64,000 nt of DNA from positions 830,324 to 894,323 of the forward strand of contig CP070761.1 of the NCBI GenBank assembly GCA_020348985.1. The letters run 5' to 3'. This stretch comes from Candidatus Thorarchaeota archaeon (lineage in GTDB: Archaea; Asgardarchaeota; Thorarchaeia; Thorarchaeales; Thorarchaeaceae). The notes below the pieces were generated by a model. It was not told where the DNA came from, ran no database searches, and saw only the letters and a program-made list of their open reading frames with translations. This document shows, piece after piece, positions 1-8,030 of the stretch. Made by a program: the position numbers and the translations under genes. The stretch's first letter is position 1; each line of letters begins with the position of its first letter.

Positions 1-684
1 TGTTGAGAAGATGAACTCGTTACAAGTAGTATGTTGGTTGTCTAAGAAGTCCAAAGCCAGTGTTCCATTCATATAGACATAGAACTGACCGTTGTCCTCC
101 CTCGTAATGACAAAGTGTTTCCAACCGAATATATCATCATACAAAAAGTTCTCATACCAGTATAACCTTCGTCCCCTTGGACTAGCAGAATCAGCAACAC
201 ACTTTCCCGCTTGCAATCTTGTCTCGTTACTGTTCTCGTACAGTCCTGTAACGATTTGGATGAAGTAAGATTGAATTCCCCAATTCTCAAAGGTCCATTC
301 AATCGATAGGAAGGGAATCACAATCTCATGATTGTATGTGTCAACTACATCCACGTCGAAACTCCAAGTTCCGTATGCTACTGAGCTGTTATGCGTAGCG
401 ATATTGAATTCCTCGCCTGTACTGTTAGCTCTCAGTGAACCATCTTCAACAGAAAAATGGCCGGGCGGGTTTTCATATGGTGGGTATCCTTCAATAGCAT
501 AGATACTCCATCCAGATAGATTACCATCATCGAAGTCACACGACCAGACCTCATCTGCAATACTGTTTCCATTAATCCTCAAAACATCAAGGCTTGAAGC
601 AGGTGTCGTTGATTCTGGAAAGATGGAGAATATCATCAGAAGCGCTAAAGAGAGTGCAATAAGCCTCAGCTTGTCAGCGGGCAT
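1..684 (-). CDS. Secreted protein with a jelly-roll-like domain, partial
   Basis: An open frame runs from an ATG at 684 to the left edge without a stop, giving 228 residues of an unfinished protein. The N-terminus is a signal peptide: MPADKLRLI followed by a hydrophobic stretch to about residue 22 and a small-residue region (STTPASS). The mature part is rich in Asn, Trp and acidic residues, with 'WSCDFDDGNLSGWSIY' near residue 48 and several N-x-S/T sites. The pattern of alternating strands and the 'FYVYMNGTLALDF' segment resembles concanavalin-like/LamG or 3-keto-disaccharide-hydrolase-like jelly-roll domains, which bind or cleave glycans outside the cell. The exact family cannot be fixed from the fragment. 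It is read in the same direction as the LLM gene, 120 bases downstream of that gene's stop. Confidence 0.75.
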   Translation of the reverse strand, partial: MPADKLRLIALSLALLMIFSIFPESTTPASSLDVLRINGNSIADEVWSCDFDDGNLSGWSIYAIEGYPPYENPPGHFSVEDGSLRANSTGEEFNIATHNSSVAYGTWSFDVDVVDTYNHEIVIPFLSIEWTFENWGIQSYFIQIVTGLYENSNETRLQAGKCVADSASPRGRRLYWYENFLYDDIFGWKHFVITREDNGQFYVYMNGTLALDFLDNQHTTCNEFIFST

Positions 685-804
685 ATCATTTCCTCCAGAC
701 CACGTGAATTGATGCGATTCTTCGCAGTTGATTTCATACTCAAAAGGGGGTCAAAAGAATTCCGACTGGAAATCTCAAGGACCGGCACAGGAGTGATGTG
801 GGTC

Positions 805-1749
805 TCAGAGTAGAGGGACGACCTTCTCATAGAATAGGTTCATGTCTTCAGGACTATTGCTTGGGGGGAATGTGAGTGTGATGCATCCAAAACCCATCCC
901 TATGTAGTTCCTGAGTTGCTCTGCAATCACATCAGGTGTGCCTAGCTTGATCATTTCAGTGCCTGGCTTGGTTGACTCTACTCGGCTTCCTTCTGCATCC
1001 CGGATCTTCTGAACCTTCGCCATGATTTCCTCTCGGTCTCGACCCAAGAATAGTGCGAATCCTATCCCCTTTCTTATCTCGTCGTAGTCCCGGCCAACTG
1101 TCTTACAATGCTCCTTCAACGCCTTGACTTTTCTTTCTACAACATCAATACCGAACCAAGGATGAAAGTGGCTGATGTCAGCGTACTTTGCCGCTATCTT
1201 GAGAGTTGTCCTCTCTCCTCCGCCGCCAATCAATATTGGTACATGTTTCTGCACGGGTGGGGGTGAGTTCAGCACATTTTCATACTGATACAAGACGCCG
1301 CTATGTGAGATTGACTCTTCTTTGAACATCTTCTTGCAGACAATCACGGTCTCTTCGAGACCCATCAATCGCTCCGAGGCTGGTGGAAATCGGCCCATAT
1401 AGCCCATGAACTCATGTTCATGCCATCCTGCGCCAATGCCAAAAATGAGTCGCCCTCCAGAAATAATATCAATTGTTGTTGCCATCCTCCCTAAAACAGT
1501 GGGCTCACGAAATGCGTAGCAGCTCACCAGTGGAGCCAGCTTGATTTCATTGGTCACCGCTGCAAGACCAGAGAGACTGGTCCAGCACTCAAGCGGCGGG
1601 CCCAATCCGGTGCCTGTGTCCATGAAATGATCTGGGATAGAGAAGAAATCAAAACCACTATCCTCAGCCGCCAAACATAGTCTTCTCATTGTCTCAAAGT
1701 CACGACTTATTCCTGATTCATTAATCCCAAACCAGACATCGCTCAGCAT
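805..1749 (-). CDS. LLM-class flavin/F420-dependent oxidoreductase
   Basis: A full-length 314-residue luciferase-like monooxygenase family protein (TIM barrel). Typical signatures are visible: the early 'LAAEDSGFDFFSIPDHF' segment, 'LAPLVSCYAFREPTVLGRM' followed by 'TIDIISGGRLIFGIGAGWHEHE', and 'HVPILIGGGGERTTLKIAAKYAD'. In archaea this subgroup usually uses coenzyme F420 rather than FMN; the substrate cannot be told from sequence. The start at ATG 1749 fits the family's usual N-terminus. No enzyme partner lies next to it. A second, broken copy of the same family lies 5 kb away at 6899-7048 on the same strand, so the family has been duplicated locally. Confidence 0.93.
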   Translation of the reverse strand: MLSDVWFGINESGISRDFETMRRLCLAAEDSGFDFFSIPDHFMDTGTGLGPPLECWTSLSGLAAVTNEIKLAPLVSCYAFREPTVLGRMATTIDIISGGRLIFGIGAGWHEHEFMGYMGRFPPASERLMGLEETVIVCKKMFKEESISHSGVLYQYENVLNSPPPVQKHVPILIGGGGERTTLKIAAKYADISHFHPWFGIDVVERKVKALKEHCKTVGRDYDEIRKGIGFALFLGRDREEIMAKVQKIRDAEGSRVESTKPGTEMIKLGTPDVIAEQLRNYIGMGFGCITLTFPPSNSPEDMNLFYEKVVPLL

Positions 1750-2046
1750 TGTTCCCCTGCCTTGAATCAGACCAGCGATCTGTAAAATGGAAGTTTCAGG
1801 TTTGTATTCTGTCTTCTGGTTGAGAAGGAGTGTGTCTTATGCCTCATCTACCTTTGATCAGAAAGAATCGACATCCCATGACTCTGACGAACGAGAGGAC
1901 CTGAGAGCGGTACTGAAGAAATCAGACATCTTCACGAAGAACCATCTCCTTTTAGTTGCAAGCTTGGTCGGCTCTTTGGTAGCGTTCTGGTGTACTTGAT
2001 AGAGAACTTACCTGAACAATCGAATTGTGACCTTTACTCCTCACTC

Positions 2047-2310
2047 CTAGAAATCATTTTTCAATAGATCTAGTTCTTCTCCAAGCAGATAGTGACAGAA
2101 CCAACGAGACGTATGCAAAGCTATCGAATAGTTCTCCCGAGGAGTAATGAACCCATGACCCTTTCCAGGGAGCACAAATAACTCGGTGTGAACTCCCTTG
2201 TCCTTAAGCGCTCTAAACATTTCCTGGACACTCACTACCGTTATTCGTTCATCTTTCTCACCGTGATGCAACAACATAGGTGTCTTCGCTTTCTCAATCA
2301 GCGCAATCAT
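2047..2310 (-). pseudogene. C-terminal remnant of an S9-type peptidase / alpha/beta hydrolase
   Basis: The 87 residues match only the last quarter of prolyl-oligopeptidase/dienelactone-hydrolase-like enzymes: 'KTPMLLHHGEKDERITV' carries the acid-residue strand (Asp of HGEKD) and 'VLPGKGHGF' the catalytic His. The nucleophile serine, oxyanion hole and any propeller domain are absent. The codon just before the ATG is an in-frame TGA and another stop lies 17 codons further up, so no longer hydrolase can be rebuilt in this frame. The upstream 200 bases are instead occupied by a different small gene. I read it as a decayed gene end rather than a working enzyme, although a short translated product cannot be excluded. 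Confidence 0.7.
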
Positions 2311-2346
2311 TCAGAAAGCTTCTGACGACAAGGCACCATCTGCAAA

Positions 2347-2508
2347 TCAAGGATTATTGAGGATAGTCCTTCCAACCTTTACATGACCCGTTCTCTGATT
2401 GGAGGAGAAACCATCTTGTGAAACATCCAACTCTCGTCGCATTCGTACCCTGTACAGGACTGTAGCGATAACTCCAACAGCAACTCCAAACAGAAAGAAT
2501 GGGCACAT
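2347..2508 (-). CDS. Small single-pass membrane protein, 53 residues
   Basis: The ATG overlaps the stop of the upstream GNAT gene in the arrangement TGATG, typical of translational coupling. The product begins with a strong membrane segment (MCPFFLFGVAVGVIATVLY), followed by a basic stretch (RVRMRREL) that should stay in the cytoplasm, and a polar tail ending GRTILNNP. It ends at TGA 2347. No family is recognised. The coupling, the clean membrane segment with positive-inside charge and the lack of any competing gene argue that it is real despite its size. Its function is unknown; it may localise or accompany the acetyltransferase. Confidence 0.55.
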   Translation of the reverse strand: MCPFFLFGVAVGVIATVLYRVRMRRELDVSQDGFSSNQRTGHVKVGRTILNNP

Positions 2509-3455
2509 CACTTTTCCCAGATGTAGCTGATAGAACCCTTCATGTGCTTGAATCCTAGACTTTCATAGAGCCGGATGGCACCTTTGTTCTCGATATCAAC
2601 CTCGAGTTTCATCAAAGCATGATTGTTTTCAGCAGCCCGCATCATGCTGGTTCCAAGAACATACTTTGCGAATCCTTGTCCTCTGTATTCAGGGACAACA
2701 CCAATTCCGTGGACGAACACACTGTTTGTGTGTATGTCGATCTTGACGAAGCCGACAATCGTTTCACCATCAAAGAGAACTATGGATGCTTCCTCCTCTA
2801 TAGGCACTTCTCTTGAAAAGAACGATTCGAAATTCTCTCTTCGTTGTTCGTTGGATTGAGCAGTATACCTTCTGTCTCCTCCAGAGGAAAAAGCTCGATC
2901 ATAATCGGGCCAAAGCTCATCATTAGAGATTTCGGTGAGGGATCTTGTATGCATGTTTTCAGGGATATCTCGAAGACTGAAATCCAGGTTCTTAAGGTCT
3001 GCATCCATGAAAGTCCACTCATAACCTCTTTTCATTCCCGCGGCGGTATACATCTCACCACAAGTTGCAGCATAGTCACGGTATTCATCTGTTATTTCCA
3101 TCAAGAAGACTTCCATTCTGTTCCTTCCTGATGATTCTGTATACTCAATACAATCATGAATAAGACGCTTGCCAATCTCGATGTCAGGGGGGTTGACCAG
3201 TGGATGCCAAGCAAGCTGGTATATCATTGAATTCGTCCAATGGTATACTCCTGCCCAGCCACGAATCTCTTCATCCTCTCTCGCGATCGAAATGAAGTCA
3301 GGACATTTAGTTGGGTCGGATAACCACGCACGGATTTCCTCCAACGTATTGCCATACTTGTAAGGAATTGGGAGCGTGCTGTACGTTTCAAATGTAAATG
3401 CAGCTATTTCTTCTACATCTAATGTATCGTGAGAGTGGTGCTCGACGTTAATCAT
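2508..3455 (-). CDS. Double-GNAT N-acetyltransferase
   Basis: A 315-residue protein with two GNAT folds, as in MshD-like enzymes. The C-terminal half is the active-looking copy: acetyl-CoA-binding motif A reads 'IGVVPEYRGQGFAKYVLG' around residues 250-267 (R/Q-x-x-G-x-G/A), followed by 'LEVDIENKGAIRLYESLGF', the classic motif B with the Tyr general-acid position. The N-terminal half (about 1-165) keeps the fold pattern but has no good R-x-x-G-x-G loop and is probably the degenerate copy. The substrate is unknown. ATG at 3455 is well placed. A 53-residue membrane protein is coupled to its 3' end. Confidence 0.85.
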   Translation of the reverse strand: MINVEHHSHDTLDVEEIAAFTFETYSTLPIPYKYGNTLEEIRAWLSDPTKCPDFISIAREDEEIRGWAGVYHWTNSMIYQLAWHPLVNPPDIEIGKRLIHDCIEYTESSGRNRMEVFLMEITDEYRDYAATCGEMYTAAGMKRGYEWTFMDADLKNLDFSLRDIPENMHTRSLTEISNDELWPDYDRAFSSGGDRRYTAQSNEQRRENFESFFSREVPIEEEASIVLFDGETIVGFVKIDIHTNSVFVHGIGVVPEYRGQGFAKYVLGTSMMRAAENNHALMKLEVDIENKGAIRLYESLGFKHMKGSISYIWEK

Positions 3456-3881
3456 ACTGTGGACTCACTTATACACAATATAATATGGATGGTGTACGTC
3501 AATTCTGTCCTTATTCTGTTTCGATTCTAGCACTTCGCGTACCCTTTCCTGGCATTTCTATATGCCTTTCTTGCTCCCTTTATGCTCCAGCTCTCTAGGC
3601 TCAGTCATGTAATGGAAAAAGAAACTCACAGTTTCGATCTTCTTTGGCACGGAGCTAGCAACCTATTGGATTTCTTGTCATTCGGAATTGGGTTGCACTA
3701 CTTGCTCATTGGTTTTGACCCGATAAATCCGACCTGATTGGCGTCGTTGTACATTCTTTATCTTAGAAGTCGTTCACTGGACGTTGATGAATCAAAGGCA
3801 CATGGAGGAATCGTCGGGACTGAACATTTCTAGCTGGAATAACTAGATTGGCATCAATCAGTTCTCTGCTATATGGTGATG
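3456..3881. other. Intergenic stretch with a 41-codon frame of uncertain status
   Basis: No convincing gene lies here. One short + strand frame (ATG 3612 to TGA 3737) encodes 41 residues, MEKETHSFDLLWHGASNLLD and on into 'FGIGLHYLLIGFDP'. It resembles a short membrane-protein fragment but has no clear ribosome site. The rest holds divergent upstream regions for the GNAT gene on the left and the operon starting at 3931 on the right. Confidence 0.4.
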
Positions 3882-3889
3882 TATTTAAC
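3882..3889 (+). promoter_or_regulatory. Archaeal TATA-like box for the 3931 operon
   Basis: TATTTAAC lies 42 bases before the ATG at 3931, which would place transcription start near 3910 and leave a leader of about 20 bases. It heads the NTF2-like/SDR/FAD oxidoreductase operon. Confidence 0.45.
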
Positions 3890-3930
3890 ATACTAGAAAG
3901 ATACGTCTACTCAAAATTGAGGACTGAGAA

Positions 3931-4371
3931 ATGGTCTATCGCATTCAAAACATAGAGCAATTCACAGACTTGTGGACGACCATCTACAACACCAAGGGCA
4001 GGCCCGATTGGTCTCATATTTTGCCTTACTATGATGACAGCATTCACTTCCGCGATTGTATCCAAGAGATTCATGGAATGGAAGAATTCAAGAAAATGAC
4101 TGAACGCCTGACCAACAGATCACAAGATCTGCAGATGAAGATAGTCAACATTGTGATGGAAGACAAACTGCTGTTTTTTGAGTGGGAGATGACTCTGAAT
4201 TTCAGACAAACGAGAACTTCAACTATATACGGTTTAAGTAGACTCACCCTGAATGATGAGGGTAGAATCGTAGAGCAAAGAGACTACTACGATCTGTGGG
4301 GTGATGTTTTCGACAATATCCCAGGTGTTTCCAAAGGCTACAGGATGTTCATGAAGAAACTATTCGGGTGA
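3931..4371 (+). CDS. NTF2/SnoaL-like fold protein
   Basis: A 146-residue cone-shaped NTF2-like protein. The first helix (IEQFTDLWTTIYN), the 'YYDDSIHFRDCIQEIHGMEEFKKM' region and the late beta strands ending 'RIVEQRDYYDLW' follow the SnoaL-like pattern. It is the first gene of an operon: its stop overlaps the GTG start of the SDR gene, which in turn overlaps the FAD oxidoreductase. From memory, bacterial cyclopropane-fatty-acid clusters contain a similar trio (NTF2-like protein, short-chain dehydrogenase, FAD/NAD protein), so a role in lipid or isoprenoid modification is a reasonable inference. No catalytic residues can be assigned. Confidence 0.8.
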   Translation: MVYRIQNIEQFTDLWTTIYNTKGRPDWSHILPYYDDSIHFRDCIQEIHGMEEFKKMTERLTNRSQDLQMKIVNIVMEDKLLFFEWEMTLNFRQTRTSTIYGLSRLTLNDEGRIVEQRDYYDLWGDVFDNIPGVSKGYRMFMKKLFG

Positions 4372-5321
4372 CTGGCTTGAGTAGAATGAGATACCTGAAG
4401 CAATACAAGATGTCCAACATCATTGCGATGATGCGAAATAACCGAAAAGAGCCAGAAACATGCAATGATGATTTCGAAGGCCGCTTGGTGATTATTTCGG
4501 GCGCCACATCAGGAATCGGTTATGAGACTGCAAGAGAATATGCTTCGCATGGCGCCAACCTTCTTCTCATTAATAGAAACGAAGAGAAGTCAATAGCCGT
4601 ATGTGAAGAGATTCGTGAGGGATTTCGTGTAGAATGTGATTACAAGATTGCGAATTATGCACGATTGTCCGATGTACGAAGAATTGGAAAGGAGCTTCTG
4701 GAATCCGACATAGAAATCGACGTTCTTATTCACAATGCTGGTGTTTATTCAACAAAGAAGGTAATTACCGAAGACAATAATGAGCTCAGCTTTCAAGTAA
4801 ACTATCTTGCGTCCTTCATCCTGAATTACATGCTTAAAGATAAATTGAAGGCAGGGGGAAAAACGCGCATCATCCTTGTCAGTTCAGAAGGCCATCGCTT
4901 TGCTGTCCGTGGCATACGGCTGGATGACCTCAACTATGAAAACCATCGACATACGGGTTTGGGGAGTTATGGTGTGGCGAAAACAGCCCAACTTCTATCA
5001 GTAATCAAGTTTGTTGAGTATTTCGAGGATAGTGGCGTTACCATAAACGCTGTGCACCCTGGCGATGTTAAATCCAATATGGGACTTAATAATGGTCGAA
5101 TATATCGTTTCTTCAAGAATAAGATAATAAATCGTACCTTGAAATCTCCAGAAAGGTCTGCAAAGGCGCTATACTATCTCGGGGTTTCAAAAGAAGTTGG
5201 GGGAATAAGTGGGAAGTTCTTCAATCTGACGACAGAGGAAGAACCCGCACCTCCAGCATTGGACCGAGATGTAGCTGAGGAGCTCTGGAAAGCAACAATA
5301 GAACTGGTGGGCTTGGAATGA
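4368..5321 (+). CDS. Short-chain dehydrogenase/reductase
   Basis: A 317-residue SDR with all hallmarks: the TGxxxGxG-type nucleotide loop as 'ISGATSGIGYETAREY' near residue 48, the NAG motif ('VLIHNAGVYST'), the catalytic Ser in 'ILVSSEGHRF' and the Y-x-x-x-K pair in 'GSYGVAKTAQLL'. The basic residue after the first strand pair ('LLINRNEEKS') is compatible with NADP(H). An N-terminal extension of about 45 residues precedes the Rossmann fold; the GTG at 4368 overlaps the previous stop, and an ATG at 4386 is an alternative. It resembles retinol-dehydrogenase-like SDRs. The ATGA overlap with the next gene indicates coupled translation and probably a shared pathway with the FAD oxidoreductase. 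Confidence 0.9.
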   Translation: MTGLSRMRYLKQYKMSNIIAMMRNNRKEPETCNDDFEGRLVIISGATSGIGYETAREYASHGANLLLINRNEEKSIAVCEEIREGFRVECDYKIANYARLSDVRRIGKELLESDIEIDVLIHNAGVYSTKKVITEDNNELSFQVNYLASFILNYMLKDKLKAGGKTRIILVSSEGHRFAVRGIRLDDLNYENHRHTGLGSYGVAKTAQLLSVIKFVEYFEDSGVTINAVHPGDVKSNMGLNNGRIYRFFKNKIINRTLKSPERSAKALYYLGVSKEVGGISGKFFNLTTEEEPAPPALDRDVAEELWKATIELVGLE

Positions 5322-6919
5322 GCCAGAACGAACATCGAACGATTATCGTCGGCGGTGGCATGGCTGGATTGACCGCCGCTGCCTATTTATCAAGAGCAGG
5401 ACACAACGTCCTTTTGCTAGAGAAGAACAAAGAATGCGGTGGCCTACTCAGTTCATTTCATCGAGACGGATTCACATTTGATGCGGGTGCAAGATCAATT
5501 CTAAACTCGGGAATAATCCAGCCTATGCTAAATGAACTCGGAATTGAGCTTGAATTGCTTGATAGTCCCGTATCAATAGGAGTCGAGAATGATATCATCA
5601 GTCTTGATTCGGAAACAAGCTTGGATGACTACAAAGGATTGCTAGATAGATTGTATCCAGAAAGCGTCAACGATGTCGACAAAATCATCTCGAAAATTGA
5701 GGGAATAATCAAAGACATGGCGATTCTATATGGCATTGATAATCCCAATTTTAGGGATTTGAAGAGTGATAGAAACTATCTCATCAAGGAACTGCTTCCG
5801 TGGCTGGGAAGATTCATCTTCACCTTGTATCGAATGAACCGAAAGAACGAACCCGTTGAATCATATCTAGGAAAACTGAGTTCAAATCAATCCCTAATTG
5901 ACATTATCGCCCAGCATTTCTTCAAGATGACACCAACGTTTTTCGCATTGGGTTATTTCTATGCATACAATGATTACAGGTATCCAAGGGGAGGCACAGG
6001 CGAGTTACCAAAGGCAATGGTGCAGAAGATCATTGAATGGGACGGAAGAATTCAGACAGGCACCGAAATAACAGAAGTTAATCTTTCCGAAAAGAAAGTG
6101 ATTGACAGGGATGGCAACATGTATTCATTCGATTCTCTCATCTGGAGCGCCGATTTGAAAACATTGTACAGAATATTAGACATCCATGATTTGGATGAGA
6201 AGGTCACTCGCAAAATCTTGAAACAAAAGGAGCTTCTTCTTTCAAAGCGCGGCTGTGATTCTGTCTATTCGATGTACATTGGAGTTGACATGCCCTTGGA
6301 ATCTTTTAACTCCATTTCAAATGGACACTTTTTCTACACACCATCGAAAAAGGGATTGGGCGAGGTACACAAATCGGAACTCAACTCTCTAATCGAGGAT
6401 TTTGAAACCAAATCAAGGGAGGAAATTCTGCGGTGGTTGGATGAGTATTGTCAATTGACGACATATGAAATCTCAATTCCTGCATTTAGAGACCCCGCGT
6501 TGGCTCCCGAGGGAAAAACGGGTTTGATAATAAGCATGCTCTTTGAATACGATCTAATGAAGAGGATCAAGGATGCCAACTGGTATGAGGAATTCAGAAT
6601 CGAAATCGAAAACCGCATGCTGGATACCCTTTCGAACTCTGTCTATCCAGGTTTGAAAGAAAAGGTAATCTTTCAATCATCTTCAACTCCACTAAGTATT
6701 GCCACGATAGCAGGAAGTTCAGAAGGAGCGATCGTGGGATGGTCTTATGAATCACCCGTTCCAGTTGTGCACAATCTCCGAAAGATTGCTAGCTCAGCTA
6801 AGACGCCGATTCCAAACGTGTACCAAGCAGGCCAATGGGCCTACAGTCCGGCGGGAATACCTACTGCAATCCTTACAGGTTGGTATGCTGCCAGAAATTC
6901 AATAAAGAGCAAGAAATGA
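5318..6919 (+). CDS. FAD-dependent oxidoreductase, phytoene desaturase/isomerase-like
   Basis: A 533-residue protein with an N-terminal FAD-binding Rossmann motif ('IVGGGMAGLTAAAYLSRAGH', then 'LLLEKNKECGGLLSS') and a C-terminal flavin-contact segment ('NVYQAGQWAYSPAGIPTAILTG'), the arrangement of carotenoid desaturases, prolycopene isomerases and RetSat-like saturases. 'GGTGELPKAMVQKI' in the middle is another family hallmark. It starts within the SDR stop (ATGA), so it is the last gene of the three-gene operon. The substrate is unknown; in an archaeon with isoprenoid lipids, oxidation, reduction or isomerisation of a polyprenyl chain is plausible but is inference. Confidence 0.88.
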   Translation: MSQNEHRTIIVGGGMAGLTAAAYLSRAGHNVLLLEKNKECGGLLSSFHRDGFTFDAGARSILNSGIIQPMLNELGIELELLDSPVSIGVENDIISLDSETSLDDYKGLLDRLYPESVNDVDKIISKIEGIIKDMAILYGIDNPNFRDLKSDRNYLIKELLPWLGRFIFTLYRMNRKNEPVESYLGKLSSNQSLIDIIAQHFFKMTPTFFALGYFYAYNDYRYPRGGTGELPKAMVQKIIEWDGRIQTGTEITEVNLSEKKVIDRDGNMYSFDSLIWSADLKTLYRILDIHDLDEKVTRKILKQKELLLSKRGCDSVYSMYIGVDMPLESFNSISNGHFFYTPSKKGLGEVHKSELNSLIEDFETKSREEILRWLDEYCQLTTYEISIPAFRDPALAPEGKTGLIISMLFEYDLMKRIKDANWYEEFRIEIENRMLDTLSNSVYPGLKEKVIFQSSSTPLSIATIAGSSEGAIVGWSYESPVPVVHNLRKIASSAKTPIPNVYQAGQWAYSPAGIPTAILTGWYAARNSIKSKK

Positions 6920-7048
6920 CCCGCTGCCCAGGTCCATGAAGTGATCAGGAACAAAGACGAAATCGAAGCTACTATCTTCGGCAGCAAGGCACATCCGTCT
7001 CAAGGTCTCAAAATCGCGACTTACTCCGGACTTCTGGTCAAGAGCAAA
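6899..7048 (-). pseudogene. Remnant of a second LLM-class oxidoreductase gene
   Basis: On the minus strand this stretch encodes SGVSRDFETLRRMCLAAED followed by 'SSFDFVFVPDHFMD'. That matches residues 14-46 of the intact LLM protein at 805-1749 at 26 of 33 positions. Homology stops abruptly after 'DLGSG', where the frame runs to a TGA inside the end of the FAD oxidoreductase gene; upstream the frame has no family start. It is therefore a fragment of a duplicated gene, not a functional enzyme. Confidence 0.8.
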
Positions 7049-7124
7049 AGCGTCTTATGTCCTGTATATCACTACGTCAGACTCCAGCTATGGTAGAACT
7101 GGGAATTCCAGCACGGTGTTAGAA

Positions 7125-8012
7125 ATGACCAAGGTTGCAGTCATCTCAACTAGCGACAGAGTCTACGGAGTCAATATGTCGTTTGATCTTCTGAGCATCA
7201 ACCCAGTTGATGGGAAGAATGTGGTTCTGAAACCCAACTTCAACACGGCAGACCCTCCACCTGCATCAACATCCATGGAGACTTTGAGACAAATCATTGT
7301 GAAGATCAAGGAAATGGGCGCAAAGTCCCTGACCATTGCAGAAAGGTGCGGGCCGGCCGACACTGAGGAGACCTTCAGGAAGAAGGGTCTCTACGAGCTT
7401 TCTGAAGAACTGGGCTTCAGAGTAGTTAATCTGTCTGCTCAGCCAGTGGATGATTACGTCATGAAGAGAATCGAAGGTGCTCATTGGAAGGACGGATTCT
7501 TGTTTTCAAAAATCTACGATGAAGCCGAGTGCGTAGTCGAGACCTGCTGCCTAAAGACACACCAATACGGTGGTCACTTCACACTCTCCATGAAGAACGC
7601 GACCGGCCTGGTTCCCCGTGAGGGCTACGAATACATGAAGGAACTACACGGCTCAAAGCACCAGCGCAAGATGATTGCCGAAATAAACGCGGCCTACAAG
7701 TGGGATTTGGTGATCATGGACGGCGTGGTTTCTTTTGTCGACGGAGGCCCCATGGCGGGAACAAGAAAGCAAAGCAATGTATTTGTGGCAGGGACTGACA
7801 AGATAGCCATAGATGCGACTGGAGTTGCCATTCTTAGGATGCTTGGGACTACTCCAGAGGTGAGCAAAGGGCCCGTATTCGAACAAGAACAGATTGCCAG
7901 AGCTGTCGAACTGGGCTTTGGCATATCGTCTCCAGATGAAATCGAGTTCCTGACCGATTCGCCTGAGAGTGAAAGCATGGTTGCCAGGATTCGGACTGAG
8001 TTATCAAGTTGA
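7125..8012 (+). CDS. DUF362 family protein
   Basis: A protein of about 295 residues carrying the DUF362 signatures: 'KNVVLKPNFNTADPPPAST', 'LKTHQYGGHFTLSMKNATGL' (the K-T-H and S-x-K-N motifs), 'LVIMDGVVSFVDGGPMAGT' and 'NVFVAGTDKIAIDATG'. Many DUF362 proteins carry a C-terminal ferredoxin-like domain; this one does not, so it is the short stand-alone form. No biochemical role can be given with certainty. ATG 7125 is the better start; a GTG at 7116 is in frame. A TATA-like TGTATATC at 7064-7071 lies upstream. The gene converges on the serine hydrolase gene with only 18 bases between the stops. Confidence 0.9.
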   Translation: MTKVAVISTSDRVYGVNMSFDLLSINPVDGKNVVLKPNFNTADPPPASTSMETLRQIIVKIKEMGAKSLTIAERCGPADTEETFRKKGLYELSEELGFRVVNLSAQPVDDYVMKRIEGAHWKDGFLFSKIYDEAECVVETCCLKTHQYGGHFTLSMKNATGLVPREGYEYMKELHGSKHQRKMIAEINAAYKWDLVIMDGVVSFVDGGPMAGTRKQSNVFVAGTDKIAIDATGVAILRMLGTTPEVSKGPVFEQEQIARAVELGFGISSPDEIEFLTDSPESESMVARIRTELSS

Positions 8013-8030
8013 GACGAAATCTGCTGAATC

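Noticed and set aside
1787..1999. 70-residue + strand frame with a hydrophobic C-terminal end
   Set aside because: The first half looks non-coding, there is no ribosome site and no family; a tail-anchored mini-protein is possible but not supported.
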